Shown piece after piece: positions 23,534-32,933 of a DNA stretch of 64,000 nt (position 1 is the stretch's first letter; the number at the start of each line of letters is the position of its first letter). The translations under genes and the position numbers were made by a program. Below the pieces are notes generated by a model, which searched no databases, was not told where the DNA came from, and saw only the letters and a list, made by a program, of their open reading frames with translations. This DNA is from JAAFIP01 sp963775085 (GTDB lineage Bacteria; Pseudomonadota; Gammaproteobacteria; Burkholderiales; Burkholderiaceae_C). Location of the stretch: positions 62,001 to 126,000 of the forward strand of contig CAVZHO010000009.1 in NCBI GenBank assembly GCA_963775085.1, read 5' to 3'.

Positions 23534-24831
23534 TTTACATTTCGCTTGTGACTAAATTTTTTCCAAAATTCAACGCCCCAACGATAGGGAATTGTTTTCT
23601 TTTCTGCCTGTTTGGATCTATTTTCCTGCAATCCAGACCCTCAGCTATTGCCAGCCTGCTCGGCGTATTCATAGGTTTATTTTTCATTTCCATCAAACAC
23701 TTAAGGTGTATTTTAAATGGGTCAATGCTTAAACAATCATACTTTATATGGGGGTCGTTGCTGCTATGGCCGCTTGCGCATTTTTTGATTGCCGTAGCAC
23801 ATCAGCCTATCGCTTGGGCTAACCTAGGTAACCCGTTTCGGGCCGTACTGGCTATTGGTGTCTTTGCGTTTCTTGCATGCATCCGCACCGACTTGACCTA
23901 TCTGAAAATTGGCATCGGCTTGGCGTGCATCGCTACTTTTTTGCACTCTGTGCATGATAGATTCATCATCAAAGTGCCTCGCGCTCTCGGATGGTTTAAC
24001 AATGAAATCCACTATGGCGACTACAGCAGCTTGGTAGGACTCTTGGCCATTGTAATTGCGTTGCTAGCGCATCAACGATCGAGCCTTTGGCGAAGCGTTC
24101 TTTTCATGCTTGGCTGCTTGGCCTACTTGGCAGCGGCAGCGTCTGGCACACGCACCGCACTGTCCACATTGGTGTGTTTGATCCCCTTATTCTTGGCACA
24201 AAAGCAAGACTTACTCCATCGCCGCTTGCGCTTGATTTTTCTGGTAGGACTCTGCTCTGTTGCAGTGCTGACCGCATTCTCAGAGCGTATTCGAGAGGAA
24301 ACGCGAATTTCCGCAGCGATTTCGGATGTCAACAACATGCTGGCCGGGCGCTCCCAATCCTCCATTGGGGATCGCAAGCAGATGTGGGTTGCTGCGCTGG
24401 ACATGGCGCACACTTCACCGTTGCTAGGCATCGGCCTGAACAAATTTCGCCAAGAGCTTGATCAAAGAATAGAAAGTAAAAAAATACTTCCCTTGGCGGA
24501 TCCGCAAAACCAGGCACATTCACAGGTACTACACAGCCTAGCCACGGGCGGTGTGTTTTTGTTGTTGGCCTATCTGGCGTTTAGTCTGGCTCCTTTTGTG
24601 TGGTTTTATCGAATGTACAGACAACAAACCAGTTCCACAGACTCACGCTTACTGGCCTATATGGGCATGACGACGGTTGTCAGCCATACCATATTTGGCT
24701 TGACGAATGCCATCTTCGACCTACAAGTATTTTCTTCTTTATACTTTCTCAGCGTCGCCACATTTGCGGGTTTGTGCATAAAAATGAATTGCCAGATGCA
24801 ACATAACATTATCCGGAAGCAACATCGATGA
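23512..24831 (+). CDS. O-antigen ligase/polymerase family protein (Wzy_C domain)
   Basis: A 439-residue polytopic protein with about ten to twelve hydrophobic helices. The conserved Wzy_C/WaaL region lies around residues 250-340 (AGRSQSSIGDRKQMWVAALD, TSPLLGIGLNKF, QAHSQVLHSLATGGVFLLL), a large periplasmic loop with a conserved His. It either ligates O-antigen to lipid A-core or polymerises it; sequence alone does not decide. Starts are GTG (23512, overlapping the methyltransferase start by 22 bp, or 23548). The stop overlaps the msbA-like start by 4 bp. Confidence 0.87.
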   Translation: MKTLFLSFYISLVTKFFPKFNAPTIGNCFLFCLFGSIFLQSRPSAIASLLGVFIGLFFISIKHLRCILNGSMLKQSYFIWGSLLLWPLAHFLIAVAHQPIAWANLGNPFRAVLAIGVFAFLACIRTDLTYLKIGIGLACIATFLHSVHDRFIIKVPRALGWFNNEIHYGDYSSLVGLLAIVIALLAHQRSSLWRSVLFMLGCLAYLAAAASGTRTALSTLVCLIPLFLAQKQDLLHRRLRLIFLVGLCSVAVLTAFSERIREETRISAAISDVNNMLAGRSQSSIGDRKQMWVAALDMAHTSPLLGIGLNKFRQELDQRIESKKILPLADPQNQAHSQVLHSLATGGVFLLLAYLAFSLAPFVWFYRMYRQQTSSTDSRLLAYMGMTTVVSHTIFGLTNAIFDLQVFSSLYFLSVATFAGLCIKMNCQMQHNIIRKQHR

Positions 24832-26600
24832 AAGTGCCTGTCCCACAAATAAGTGACGACTTCATGGTAAAGCTTCAGCGTCTTGCTCCCTACCTGCGCG
24901 GTAACGGCACATTTTTTCTTATTTTGCTTACTTCTGTGCTCGTCGGCGCGCTCACGGAACCACTAATTCCAGCGTTGATGCAGCCCTTACTTGACCGTGG
25001 ATTTAAGGCTGGGCAACTAGCTTTGTGGACAATTCCAGCAACAATAATTGGTCTTTTTTTGATACGTGGGGTAGCTGGTTTTTGCGCTCAATATTCTTTG
25101 TCAGCCATGAGCAACCGCACTATGGTTTTATTGCGGAAACAGCTTTTTGAGGTTCTGCAGAATGCGCACCCGTCATTGTTTGCAGGTTCAACTGCAAGCG
25201 CCCTAGTTAACACTGTCGTTTATGAGGTTCAGATTGGCGTCACACTGTTGGTCAATGCGCTGCTTTCTCTACTGAAAGACTCGCTCACAACCACAGCTTT
25301 GCTAGGTTACTTACTGTACTTAAACTGGCAACTAACCATTATTGTATTGGCTGTTTTTCCAGCCGTAGCTCTAGTAATGAAGCTACTATCTCGGCGACTA
25401 CAGCAGATTATCAAGTCCAGTCAAGCTGCTACAGACGAACTAGCCTATGTGGTTGAGGAAAACGTGTTGGCATTCCGTACTGTGCGCATACACAATGCGC
25501 AGGCCTCACAGGTTGCGCGCTTTAATACACTGAACGTACGGTTACGCAGCCTAGCCATGAAATCCACGATCGCGAGCTCAGCAATGACACCCGTCACTCA
25601 AATGCTCGCGGCTATAGCATTGTCGAGCGTAATCTGTGTGGCGCTGTGGCAAAGCTCAAGCGGCGGCACAACGGTGGGTGGTTTTGTCGCGTTTACAACT
25701 GCAATGCTCATGTTGATTGCACCGATCAAACATTTGTCAGAGGTAGCGGGACCTATCACACGAGGCATGGCGGCAATAGAACGCGGACTAGACTTAATTC
25801 GCGACACTGCTTTGGAGCAAAGCGGTTCATATGCGCCAGAGATTTCCTATCAGGGTGGCGATATTACATTCCGTGACGTGCATGTTCGTTACCCCGGCGC
25901 AGAGAGCGATGCACTAAAAGGTATAAATTTGCGTATTAAGCAAGGTGAAACAGTCGCGTTTGTGGGGGGATCTGGCTCGGGAAAAACCACGCTGGTAAAC
26001 CTTCTAGCCCGATTTGTAGACGTTAGCGAAGGATTGGTAAGCATAGACAACACCGACATTCGCCAATGGAATCTTAGCGCCTTGCGGAAACAACTAGCTT
26101 TTGTCAGTCAAGACGTAGTTATGTTACATGACACCATCGCCGTCAACGTATCACTAGGAGAAAGCGTAGACTATGAGCGCGTACATTTCGCACTTGCTTC
26201 CGCCAACTTGTCTGACTACGTTGCCAGCCTACCCAAAGGCATCCATTCAATGGTCGGGCATAATGCCAACCAGCTGTCTGGTGGACAACGTCAGCGATTA
26301 GCTATTGCCCGCGCCATTTACAAGAATGCTCATATTTTGGTACTAGATGAGGCTACCTCAGCGCTGGACGCAGAGTCTGAACAGGCAATTAAAATTGCGT
26401 TGGTACATCTTACAAAAGGGCGAACAACATTGATTGTGGCGCACCGCTTTTCTACTATTGAGCATGCGGATCGTATCGTGGTTATGGATCATGGCCGTAT
26501 GGTAGAAGTTGGCACTCATACCGAACTGCTCGCACGTCAGGGCACCTATGCTAAGTTATACAACCTAGGAAGCACTGGCTTTGAATCAGCTACTTTGTAG
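24828..26600 (+). CDS. msbA: Lipid A/lipid-linked glycan ABC exporter, MsbA-like
   Basis: A 590-residue half-transporter: six-helix exporter domain (about 25-320), then ATPase domain with Walker A GGSGSGKTTLV, Q-loop FVSQDVVML, signature LSGGQRQRLAIARA, Walker B ILVLDEATSALD, and H-loop IVAHRFSTIEHAD. The pattern of the membrane domain (EPLIPALMQPLLDRGF) matches MsbA, which flips lipid A-core across the inner membrane. Overlap with the ligase gene (ATGA) suggests one operon. Whether this is the sole msbA or a dedicated glycan exporter cannot be told. Confidence 0.9.
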   Translation: MKVPVPQISDDFMVKLQRLAPYLRGNGTFFLILLTSVLVGALTEPLIPALMQPLLDRGFKAGQLALWTIPATIIGLFLIRGVAGFCAQYSLSAMSNRTMVLLRKQLFEVLQNAHPSLFAGSTASALVNTVVYEVQIGVTLLVNALLSLLKDSLTTTALLGYLLYLNWQLTIIVLAVFPAVALVMKLLSRRLQQIIKSSQAATDELAYVVEENVLAFRTVRIHNAQASQVARFNTLNVRLRSLAMKSTIASSAMTPVTQMLAAIALSSVICVALWQSSSGGTTVGGFVAFTTAMLMLIAPIKHLSEVAGPITRGMAAIERGLDLIRDTALEQSGSYAPEISYQGGDITFRDVHVRYPGAESDALKGINLRIKQGETVAFVGGSGSGKTTLVNLLARFVDVSEGLVSIDNTDIRQWNLSALRKQLAFVSQDVVMLHDTIAVNVSLGESVDYERVHFALASANLSDYVASLPKGIHSMVGHNANQLSGGQRQRLAIARAIYKNAHILVLDEATSALDAESEQAIKIALVHLTKGRTTLIVAHRFSTIEHADRIVVMDHGRMVEVGTHTELLARQGTYAKLYNLGSTGFESATL

Positions 26601-26630
26601 CGGTAAGTATTCGCCATCCACTGTATTCCC

Positions 26631-27758
26631 ATGCTGAAAAAAATTAACACGCTCTTGGTTTTATCTCAAGGCTATGACGCTTATTCTGATCAAATGCTGA
26701 CACACATTGTGGAGCAAGAAGTGAAAGTATTTTGCGTAAGCGATCCACAAAATAGAGAGAAGTTTCCTAAATGGAAGTCATCACTACCTATACATGCGCA
26801 AGTTGAATTAAACAGTCGATTTGATGGTAGTGCCACCAACAGGTACGCTGTATTGATGGCAGAAATCAAACCTGATATATGCCTTTGCTACACCAGCCGT
26901 GCGTTATCGATCGCCCTACGAGCCAGGAAACAACTTGACTTTCGTATGCCCATTGTAGGCACGCGTGGTGCCGTCGGTGGCCTCAGCGCATGGTATCTTC
27001 AAGACTGGCTAACTTACCTAAATCCGTCACTTGACGTTGTAGTGTGTTTATCCAACGCAATAGCCGATCGGCTGAAACGCGAAGCCACACGATTTTGGTC
27101 TAAGCATCCCGGCAGGTTTGTAACTATTTACCCAGGCTACAGCCACCTTTTACCCAGCGCCACATTGCGCAACCATACTCTGCGCGACACGCTGCCCTTA
27201 AAAACTATCATCAGCCTGAGCAACGAGCGCCCGATCAAAGGCATGCATGTACTGCTGGATGCATTAGAGCACCACGTCACCAGCACCCACTGGCAATTTG
27301 TATGGGTAGGCGAAGTAAGTGATGCAACCCTAAAGCGCATCAACAAATCGCCCGTCCTCGCGCAACGTGTGCAATGCCTAGGTTACCGGAACGCTGCTAA
27401 GCAATTACTGGCCGACGCGGACATCTATGTGCAGCCCACCTTAGCACCAGGTGAAGGTATCGGCAACGCCATAGCCGAGGCTATGGCCTGCGAGTTGCCT
27501 GTCATTACATCAAACGTTGGCGGAGCCCCAGAGCTGCTGGCTCCTGACACTAGAGATATTCAAACGTTCATGCCGGGCAATGCAAACAGTCTCGGTATCG
27601 TGATTGATAGATTCTTAAACAGCCCCAATCTTTGCAATCAAATCGGTAAAGCAGGAAGGCTCAGAATTGCTAATTCCTTTGCCGCCAACACCGAGGCAAA
27701 TGAATACCTGGCGTTATTTGACTCATTACTGAATGCCCCCGCATTAAACGCAACATGA
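26631..27758 (+). CDS. Family 4-type glycosyltransferase (GT-B)
   Basis: A 375-residue retaining GT-B protein. The C-terminal donor-binding half shows LKTIISLSNERPIKGMHVLL, FVWVGEV, VQCLGYRNAAKQLLADADIYVQPT, and the E-x7-E element in PGEGIGNAIAEAMACELPVIT. The N-terminal acceptor half is divergent. Cytosolic or membrane-peripheral. It lies 30 bp after the exporter gene, in the same direction, and is probably part of the lipopolysaccharide core or O-chain pathway. Sugar and linkage unknown. G+C is low. Confidence 0.9.
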   Translation: MLKKINTLLVLSQGYDAYSDQMLTHIVEQEVKVFCVSDPQNREKFPKWKSSLPIHAQVELNSRFDGSATNRYAVLMAEIKPDICLCYTSRALSIALRARKQLDFRMPIVGTRGAVGGLSAWYLQDWLTYLNPSLDVVVCLSNAIADRLKREATRFWSKHPGRFVTIYPGYSHLLPSATLRNHTLRDTLPLKTIISLSNERPIKGMHVLLDALEHHVTSTHWQFVWVGEVSDATLKRINKSPVLAQRVQCLGYRNAAKQLLADADIYVQPTLAPGEGIGNAIAEAMACELPVITSNVGGAPELLAPDTRDIQTFMPGNANSLGIVIDRFLNSPNLCNQIGKAGRLRIANSFAANTEANEYLALFDSLLNAPALNAT

Positions 27759-27792
27759 CTTTGCATCACTATGAGTGCACCCGATCAGTTTT

Positions 27793-28845
27793 ATGAATAA
27801 ATGTGTCTTTGTGACAGGATCCACAGGCTATATCGGCGCCCATACCGTGTTGGCGCTTTTGGAGCGAGGTTTCTCGGTTGTAGGCGTCGATAACTACTGC
27901 AATAGTACTGTAGCTGTGCATAAGCGGATCAACAAACTTGCCGGTGCGCGAGCCACGAAGTTTGTGCATGCTGAATTGGACGTGCGCAACGAGACGGCTT
28001 TGTCCGAACTGATGGAGAAGCATAAGATTGACGCCTGCATACATTTTGCAGCACTCAAATCCATAGGTCAATCAACGCAACAGCCGTTGGAGTACTTGCA
28101 CAACAATGTGGTTGGATTGCTTTCCGTGCTCAAGGTGTTGCAAAGTCATCAAGTGGGAAAACTGGTTTTTAGCTCATCGGCCACTGTATATGGAGTGCCA
28201 CAATCTGTGCCGTTGCTTGAGTCCGCGCGACTGCAAGCAATATCCCCCTACGGTTTGTCCAAATTGATGGGCGAACAAATTTTAGATCAGCTAGTAGCAC
28301 GACAGGATCAACACGACAGAATGCACGACAATTTTTGGCGCATTGCTACGCTGCGCTACTTCAATCCTGTGGGCGCGCACCAGAGCGGTGAAATTGGCGA
28401 CCATCCGCAGGGTGTTCCCAGTAATTTAATGCCCTATTTAACCCAAACGGCCTCAGGACAGCGCAAGCAACTGACTATTTTTGGTGGCGACTATGACACT
28501 CCGGATGGCACCGCAGTTCGCGATTACATCCATGTGACGGACTTAGCACAAGGGCATGTTGCTGCGATTAAAAAATTGTTCAGTACGCCACAGAGTTTTA
28601 CTTTGAACCTCGGAACTGGGCATGGTACTAGCGTGAAAGAATTGATTGAGACTTTCCAACGAGTGAACAACGTTTCTGTACCTCATACTGTGGGACCGCG
28701 CCGTGACGGCGACGTGGCCGAATGCTATGCCGATGCATCGCTCGCATTTGAAATGCTGGGCTGGAAAGCTACACTCGGCATCGAGGATATGTGTCGTGAT
28801 TCCTGGCGCTGGCAATGTCGAAATCCACACGGGTATGCCGGTTGA
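27793..28845 (+). CDS. galE: UDP-glucose 4-epimerase
   Basis: A 350-residue extended SDR enzyme interconverting UDP-glucose and UDP-galactose: VFVTGSTGYIGAHTVLALLE (NAD binding), HFAALKSIGQSTQQPLEY, SSSATVYG, catalytic YGLSK, and LRYFNPVGAHQSGEIGDHP. The ATG at 27793 gives the standard N-terminus. It supplies UDP-Gal to the neighbouring glycosyltransferases. The C-terminal region (GDVAECYADASLAFEMLGWKA) is standard. Its end may overlap an alternative start of the following deacetylase. Confidence 0.95.
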   Translation: MNKCVFVTGSTGYIGAHTVLALLERGFSVVGVDNYCNSTVAVHKRINKLAGARATKFVHAELDVRNETALSELMEKHKIDACIHFAALKSIGQSTQQPLEYLHNNVVGLLSVLKVLQSHQVGKLVFSSSATVYGVPQSVPLLESARLQAISPYGLSKLMGEQILDQLVARQDQHDRMHDNFWRIATLRYFNPVGAHQSGEIGDHPQGVPSNLMPYLTQTASGQRKQLTIFGGDYDTPDGTAVRDYIHVTDLAQGHVAAIKKLFSTPQSFTLNLGTGHGTSVKELIETFQRVNNVSVPHTVGPRRDGDVAECYADASLAFEMLGWKATLGIEDMCRDSWRWQCRNPHGYAG

Positions 28846-28888
28846 TTTTTTTGCGCGATCACTGGCATTAACATTTTTCAATTCACTA

Positions 28889-29653
28889 ATGGCTATGCAT
28901 ATGAGTAAGCCCAATATTCCGATATTGATGTATCACCAAGTCGACGCACTACGGCACAAAACCGACCATATGCGCGGCCTTGTAGTTGCACCGCGTACAT
29001 TTTTCTCTCACATGTTAACTCTCAAGCTTCTTGGTTATCAAGGTTTATCGATGAAGGCGCTTCTCCCATACATAAACGGTGAAAAAAAGGGACGTGTTGT
29101 TGGAATCACATTTGACGACGGCTACCTCAACAATTTAGAAAATGCTTTACCGACGTTGAAGCGTTTCGGGTTCAGTGCAACTTGCTACTTGGTTACCCGG
29201 CAATTAGGTAAAGCCAACATGTGGGATGCTGCATCAGGTGTTTTATCCGCTCCACTCATGGATGTCCATCATATTGAACAGTGGCTCAAAGCTGGGCAAG
29301 ACGTTGGTGCCCATACCCGCAACCACGTTGACCTGAGTGCATCGACGCACCAAAAAATCGTCGATGAAATTGAAGGTTCGAGGCAAGATTTGCTTGCCTG
29401 GTTTGGCGAGGAATATGCTCAGCATTTTTGTTATCCATACGGCAGATATGACAGTCGTGCGCTACAGGCGGTAACAATGGCTGGTTTTGCAAGCGCGACG
29501 ACCACCCAACGCGGCAGATCTACCGCTAACGACGACATATACCGCCTGCCAAGGGTTTTAGTGAGCCGAACAACTTTGCCATTTTCTCTAGCTGCAAAAA
29601 TACTTACCGATTATGAAGATAGAAGACGAGAAAAAACGCAAACCGACCTCTAA
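28889..29653 (+). CDS. Polysaccharide deacetylase (NodB-homology) family protein
   Basis: A 254-residue protein from ATG 28889 (28835 is an alternative overlapping galE). It has PILMYHQVDAL, the metal-binding ITFDDGYLNN motif with catalytic Asp, and AHTRNHVDLSA with the H-x3-H ligands, then CYPYGRYDSRALQ. These define carbohydrate esterase family 4. No clear signal peptide with this start. It probably removes N-acetyl groups from the locus's glycan. It overlaps the next glycosyltransferase gene by 41 bp. Confidence 0.88.
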   Translation: MAMHMSKPNIPILMYHQVDALRHKTDHMRGLVVAPRTFFSHMLTLKLLGYQGLSMKALLPYINGEKKGRVVGITFDDGYLNNLENALPTLKRFGFSATCYLVTRQLGKANMWDAASGVLSAPLMDVHHIEQWLKAGQDVGAHTRNHVDLSASTHQKIVDEIEGSRQDLLAWFGEEYAQHFCYPYGRYDSRALQAVTMAGFASATTTQRGRSTANDDIYRLPRVLVSRTTLPFSLAAKILTDYEDRRREKTQTDL

Positions 29654-30809
29654 CCGACACATTCCACTGACTGTCGCAGTTTTAATGCGGAATTTTTCGC
29701 GTACTGCTGGCGGTGCGGAATCCTATGCTGTGCAACTGACCGAGCAGCTACGTGAACAATGTCGAATTTCGGTATTCAGTCAATCCTTTGGCCCCGCCAT
29801 TGAAGGCGTTCGGTATGTAAAAGTGCCGTACTTAAAAATATTGCCGCGTTGGCTTAACCAGGTGTCGTACGCCTTGATGACTTGGTGGCTGACGCGCAAT
29901 CAGTTTGATGTGGTCCATTCGCATGAGAATGTTTGGCACGGCTCTGTGCATACCATTCACGTTAAGACTGTTCACTCCAGTGTTTTAGAACGCCGAATCA
30001 ATAAAGGGCTGATAAGCACCTGGTTCAAGTCATTCACCAGCCCACGCATGCTCACTTATCTTAGTATGGAGCGATCTCGCCTAAAACCGTCACGTTACGT
30101 GATTTTTGCGTCCAATGGACTGAAGGATGAAACCAATAAAATTTTCTGCAGAAAAAACAATAACTTTGTACTTGAACCAGGAGTTACCGTGCCTGACCAG
30201 GTGATGTCGGATGACAACAAAAGGCGAGTTCGTGAATCATTGGGCTTGCCACCTGGTAGTCAAGTGGTCTTGTTTGTTGCCAATGATTTTAAAAAGAAAG
30301 GCTTAGACACTTTGCTTGTAGCAATTGAGCATGTGCGCAGGCAAGGTAATCACCTATTACGCCTGCTGGTGGTCGGTAGCGGAATACAAACTGCACACTA
30401 CAAGCAACTGATCGATAAATTAAAGCTTCAAGATGTAGTGCTATTTATAGGAACCGTTTCGGAAATGAAACATTTATATGAAATAGCAACCTGCTTGGCC
30501 CATCCCACAACCCAGGATGTGTTTCCAATGGTTGTACTTGAGGCGATGGCTCATCAACTTCCAGTGATTACCACCTGTGCGCCCTGGAATTCAATGGCAA
30601 ATTTATTGCATTCTGGCAAAGATGCATTGCTAATTTCCGATCCATTTGATGCAGAAGCGGTAGCCGCAGCCATCGCCGCCTGTCTTGAACAGAATGACTT
30701 ACTTCCTTGTTTGCGTGCCAATGGTTTGATATTTGCACAGCGGCGCCAATGGCGAAACATTGCTGCACTGCAAGCAAAAATTTACGATTTAACTCGATCA
30801 AACAAGTGA
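29613..30809 (+). CDS. Family 4-type glycosyltransferase (GT-B)
   Basis: A 398-residue protein: N-terminal AVLMRNFSRTAGGAESYAVQL (Gly-rich loop of GT4), HSHENVWHG, then the C-terminal nucleotide-sugar domain VVLFVANDFKKKGLDTLLVAIE, LLVVGSG, and the E-x7-E region DVFPMVVLEAMAHQLPVIT. Similar in pattern to WaaG-like core glycosyltransferases. It is the last plus-strand gene of the glycan locus; its stop (30807-30809) directly abuts the convergent rng stop, with no space for a separate terminator. G+C is low, contrasting with rng. Confidence 0.9.
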   Translation: MKIEDEKKRKPTSNRHIPLTVAVLMRNFSRTAGGAESYAVQLTEQLREQCRISVFSQSFGPAIEGVRYVKVPYLKILPRWLNQVSYALMTWWLTRNQFDVVHSHENVWHGSVHTIHVKTVHSSVLERRINKGLISTWFKSFTSPRMLTYLSMERSRLKPSRYVIFASNGLKDETNKIFCRKNNNFVLEPGVTVPDQVMSDDNKRRVRESLGLPPGSQVVLFVANDFKKKGLDTLLVAIEHVRRQGNHLLRLLVVGSGIQTAHYKQLIDKLKLQDVVLFIGTVSEMKHLYEIATCLAHPTTQDVFPMVVLEAMAHQLPVITTCAPWNSMANLLHSGKDALLISDPFDAEAVAAAIAACLEQNDLLPCLRANGLIFAQRRQWRNIAALQAKIYDLTRSNK

Positions 30810-32300
30810 TCACAGCAGCACAATGTCGTACTGCTCTTGGCTCACACCACCCTCGGCCTGCAATGAAATAGGCTTCCCGATAAAGTCCGACAGACCTGCA
30901 AGGTGCTGGCTTTCTTCATCCAGAAACAGCTCCACCACTTGCGGCGCTGCGATCACGCGAAACTCTTTGGGGTTGAACTGGCGGGCCTCGCGCAATATTT
31001 CCCGCAGAATGTCATACGCCACGCTGCGGGCGGTTTTGACGATGCCCTTGCCGCCGCACACGGCGCAGGGCTCGCACAGCATGTGGGCTAATGATTCGCG
31101 GGTGCGCTTGCGCGTCATCTCTACCAAGCCCAGTTGCGAAAAATCTCCGGCCATGGTTTTCACCCGGTCACGGGCTAGCTGTTTTCGAAACTCGGCCAGC
31201 ACCTGGCTGCGGTGATCTTCGCGGGTCATGTCAATAAAGTCCGCAATGATGATGCCGCCCAAGTTGCGAAGGCGCAATTGGCGGGCGATAGCCAGTGCCG
31301 CCTCCAGGTTGGTTTTGAAAATCGTGTCGTCAAAATTGCGCGCACCGACAAAGCCGCCCGTGTTCACATCAACTGTGGTCAGTGCCTCGGTTTGGTCGAT
31401 GATGAGATAACCACCCGATTTAAGTTCGACCCGCCGCGCCAGCGCCTTGGCCACTTCTTCGTCAATGCTGTACAGGTCAAAAATCGGGCGCTCGCCTTTG
31501 TAAAGCTGCAATTTGTCTGCCGCCGCTGGCATGTAGTCGCTGGCAAAAGCGGATAAAGATTCAAACTGCTCGCGCGAATCGATCCGGATGCTTTGCGTCT
31601 CGTCACTCACCATATCGCGCAGTACGCGTTGCAGCAGGGTCAGATCCGTATGCAAAACCGATTTGGCGGGCAGTTTGACCGCACTGTCTTTAATGCGCAG
31701 CCAGGCTTTGCGCAGGTAGGCTATGTCGTCGGCCAGTTCGGCATCACTGGCCTCCTCGGCATTGGTACGCAAGATAAACCCGCCGCCCGCATCGCCCGCC
31801 AGTTGTACAACCCGCGCACGCAGGGCATCGCGCTGCGCCACCGGGATTTTCTGCGACACGCCGATATGGTCGTCTTGCGGTAAAAACACCAGTTGCCGCC
31901 CCGCGATGCTGATTTGGGTGGACAGGCGTGCACCCTTGGTGCCGATGGAGTCTTTGATCACCTGCACCATCAGGGATTGGCCTTCAAACACCTGTTTTTC
32001 TATGGGCAGCACGGGGGCGCTGGGCTTGGAGTTGTCGACATCGCCCACGTGCGCAGGGCTGCCCGGCGTGAACGCGGCCATCAAGTCGGCCACATGCAAA
32101 AACGCCGCACGCTCCAGGCCGATGTCGATAAACGCCGACTGCATGCCCGGCAGCACCCGCGCCACCTTGCCCAAATACACATTACCCACCAGGCCGCGCT
32201 CCAGCGTGCGCTCGATATGCAGCTCTTGCACCGCGCCGTTTTCCACCACGGCAACTCGGGTTTCTTGCGGGCTCCAGTTGATCAGGATGTCTTGCTGCAT
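30810..32300 (-). CDS. rng: Ribonuclease G
   Basis: A 496-residue endoribonuclease of the RNase E/G family (16S rRNA 5'-end and mRNA processing). It has an S1-like domain with VGNVYLGKVARVLPGMQSAFIDIGL, the catalytic region LIIDQTEALTTVDVNTGGFVG (Mg ligands Asp), LRNLGGIIIADFIDM, and a Zn-link Cys motif CEPCAVCGGKG. It lacks the RNase E degradosome scaffold tail. It is the last gene of the yebC-to-rng run, 15 bp after maf. Confidence 0.96.
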   Translation of the reverse strand: MQQDILINWSPQETRVAVVENGAVQELHIERTLERGLVGNVYLGKVARVLPGMQSAFIDIGLERAAFLHVADLMAAFTPGSPAHVGDVDNSKPSAPVLPIEKQVFEGQSLMVQVIKDSIGTKGARLSTQISIAGRQLVFLPQDDHIGVSQKIPVAQRDALRARVVQLAGDAGGGFILRTNAEEASDAELADDIAYLRKAWLRIKDSAVKLPAKSVLHTDLTLLQRVLRDMVSDETQSIRIDSREQFESLSAFASDYMPAAADKLQLYKGERPIFDLYSIDEEVAKALARRVELKSGGYLIIDQTEALTTVDVNTGGFVGARNFDDTIFKTNLEAALAIARQLRLRNLGGIIIADFIDMTREDHRSQVLAEFRKQLARDRVKTMAGDFSQLGLVEMTRKRTRESLAHMLCEPCAVCGGKGIVKTARSVAYDILREILREARQFNPKEFRVIAAPQVVELFLDEESQHLAGLSDFIGKPISLQAEGGVSQEQYDIVLL

Positions 32301-32315
32301 AGTTGGGCCAAAGTC

Positions 32316-32921
32316 TTAAAGGGTTTTGATCCCGAGTGTACGCAGCATTTGCGCGGTTTCAAACATCGGCAAGCCCATGATGCCGCTATAGCTACCGCTA
32401 ATGTGCTCAATGTACGCCGCCGCCCTGCCCTGCACCGCATAGGCACCCGCTTTGCCCAAGGGCTCGCCAGTGGCCACGTAGCTGCGAATGTGTGCGGGAG
32501 TCATCGCGGTAAAACGCACTTGCGAGACGGATACCGCCTGCGCCCGTGTTTTGCCTTTTTGCACCGCCACCGCAGTGAGCACCCGGTGGGTTCGGCCCGA
32601 CAGCTCGCGCAGCATGCGGGTTGCGTCCGGCGCATCGACAGGTTTGCCGTAGATTGTGCGGCCTAAAGCTACTGTAGTGTCTGAACACAGCACGGGGGCG
32701 ACTGGCAAGCCGCGTCTGCGCATGCGGGCCACTGCGGCATCTAGTTTTAAGGCTGTAACCCTTGCAACGTATGCGTAAGCAGCTTCGTTTTTAAGAGCAA
32801 CTTCCAAACCTTCTGCATCTTCATTAACACTTGGCAATAGCAATTCAAAGCGCACCCCCAGCTGCTCCAGCAATTGCGCGCGGCGCGGGCTTTGGGAGGC
32901 CAGGTAGATGAAGTTCGCCAT
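32316..32921 (-). CDS. maf: Maf-like nucleoside triphosphate pyrophosphatase
   Basis: A 201-residue house-cleaning NTPase that hydrolyses dTTP/UTP or modified nucleotides to monophosphates. N-terminal YLASQSPRRAQLLEQLGVRFE (phosphate loop SQSPRR), CSDTTVALGRTIYGKPVDA (catalytic Asp), HRVLTAVAV, and GAYAVQGRAAAYIEHISGSYSGIMGLP. Between EDAEG and PVLCSDT, the stretch EAAYAYVARVTALK is encoded by DNA resembling the interspersed repeat, yet it stays in the family's conserved position. It follows rlmH by 12 bp. Confidence 0.95.
   Translation of the reverse strand: MANFIYLASQSPRRAQLLEQLGVRFELLLPSVNEDAEGLEVALKNEAAYAYVARVTALKLDAAVARMRRRGLPVAPVLCSDTTVALGRTIYGKPVDAPDATRMLRELSGRTHRVLTAVAVQKGKTRAQAVSVSQVRFTAMTPAHIRSYVATGEPLGKAGAYAVQGRAAAYIEHISGSYSGIMGLPMFETAQMLRTLGIKTL
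32744..32800 (-). repeat. Two-hairpin interspersed repeat, copy 6 (inside maf, degenerate)
   Basis: The minus strand keeps GAAGCTGCTTACG and CAAGGGTTACAGCC but has lost the GTCC/GGAC pairing. It encodes VALKNEAAYAYVARVTALK. The frame is the one used in the CbiX copy. Because this segment aligns with conserved Maf sequence, it may be an old replaced copy or convergent similarity. Confidence 0.55.
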
Positions 32922-32933
32922 ACGGTGAGCAGA

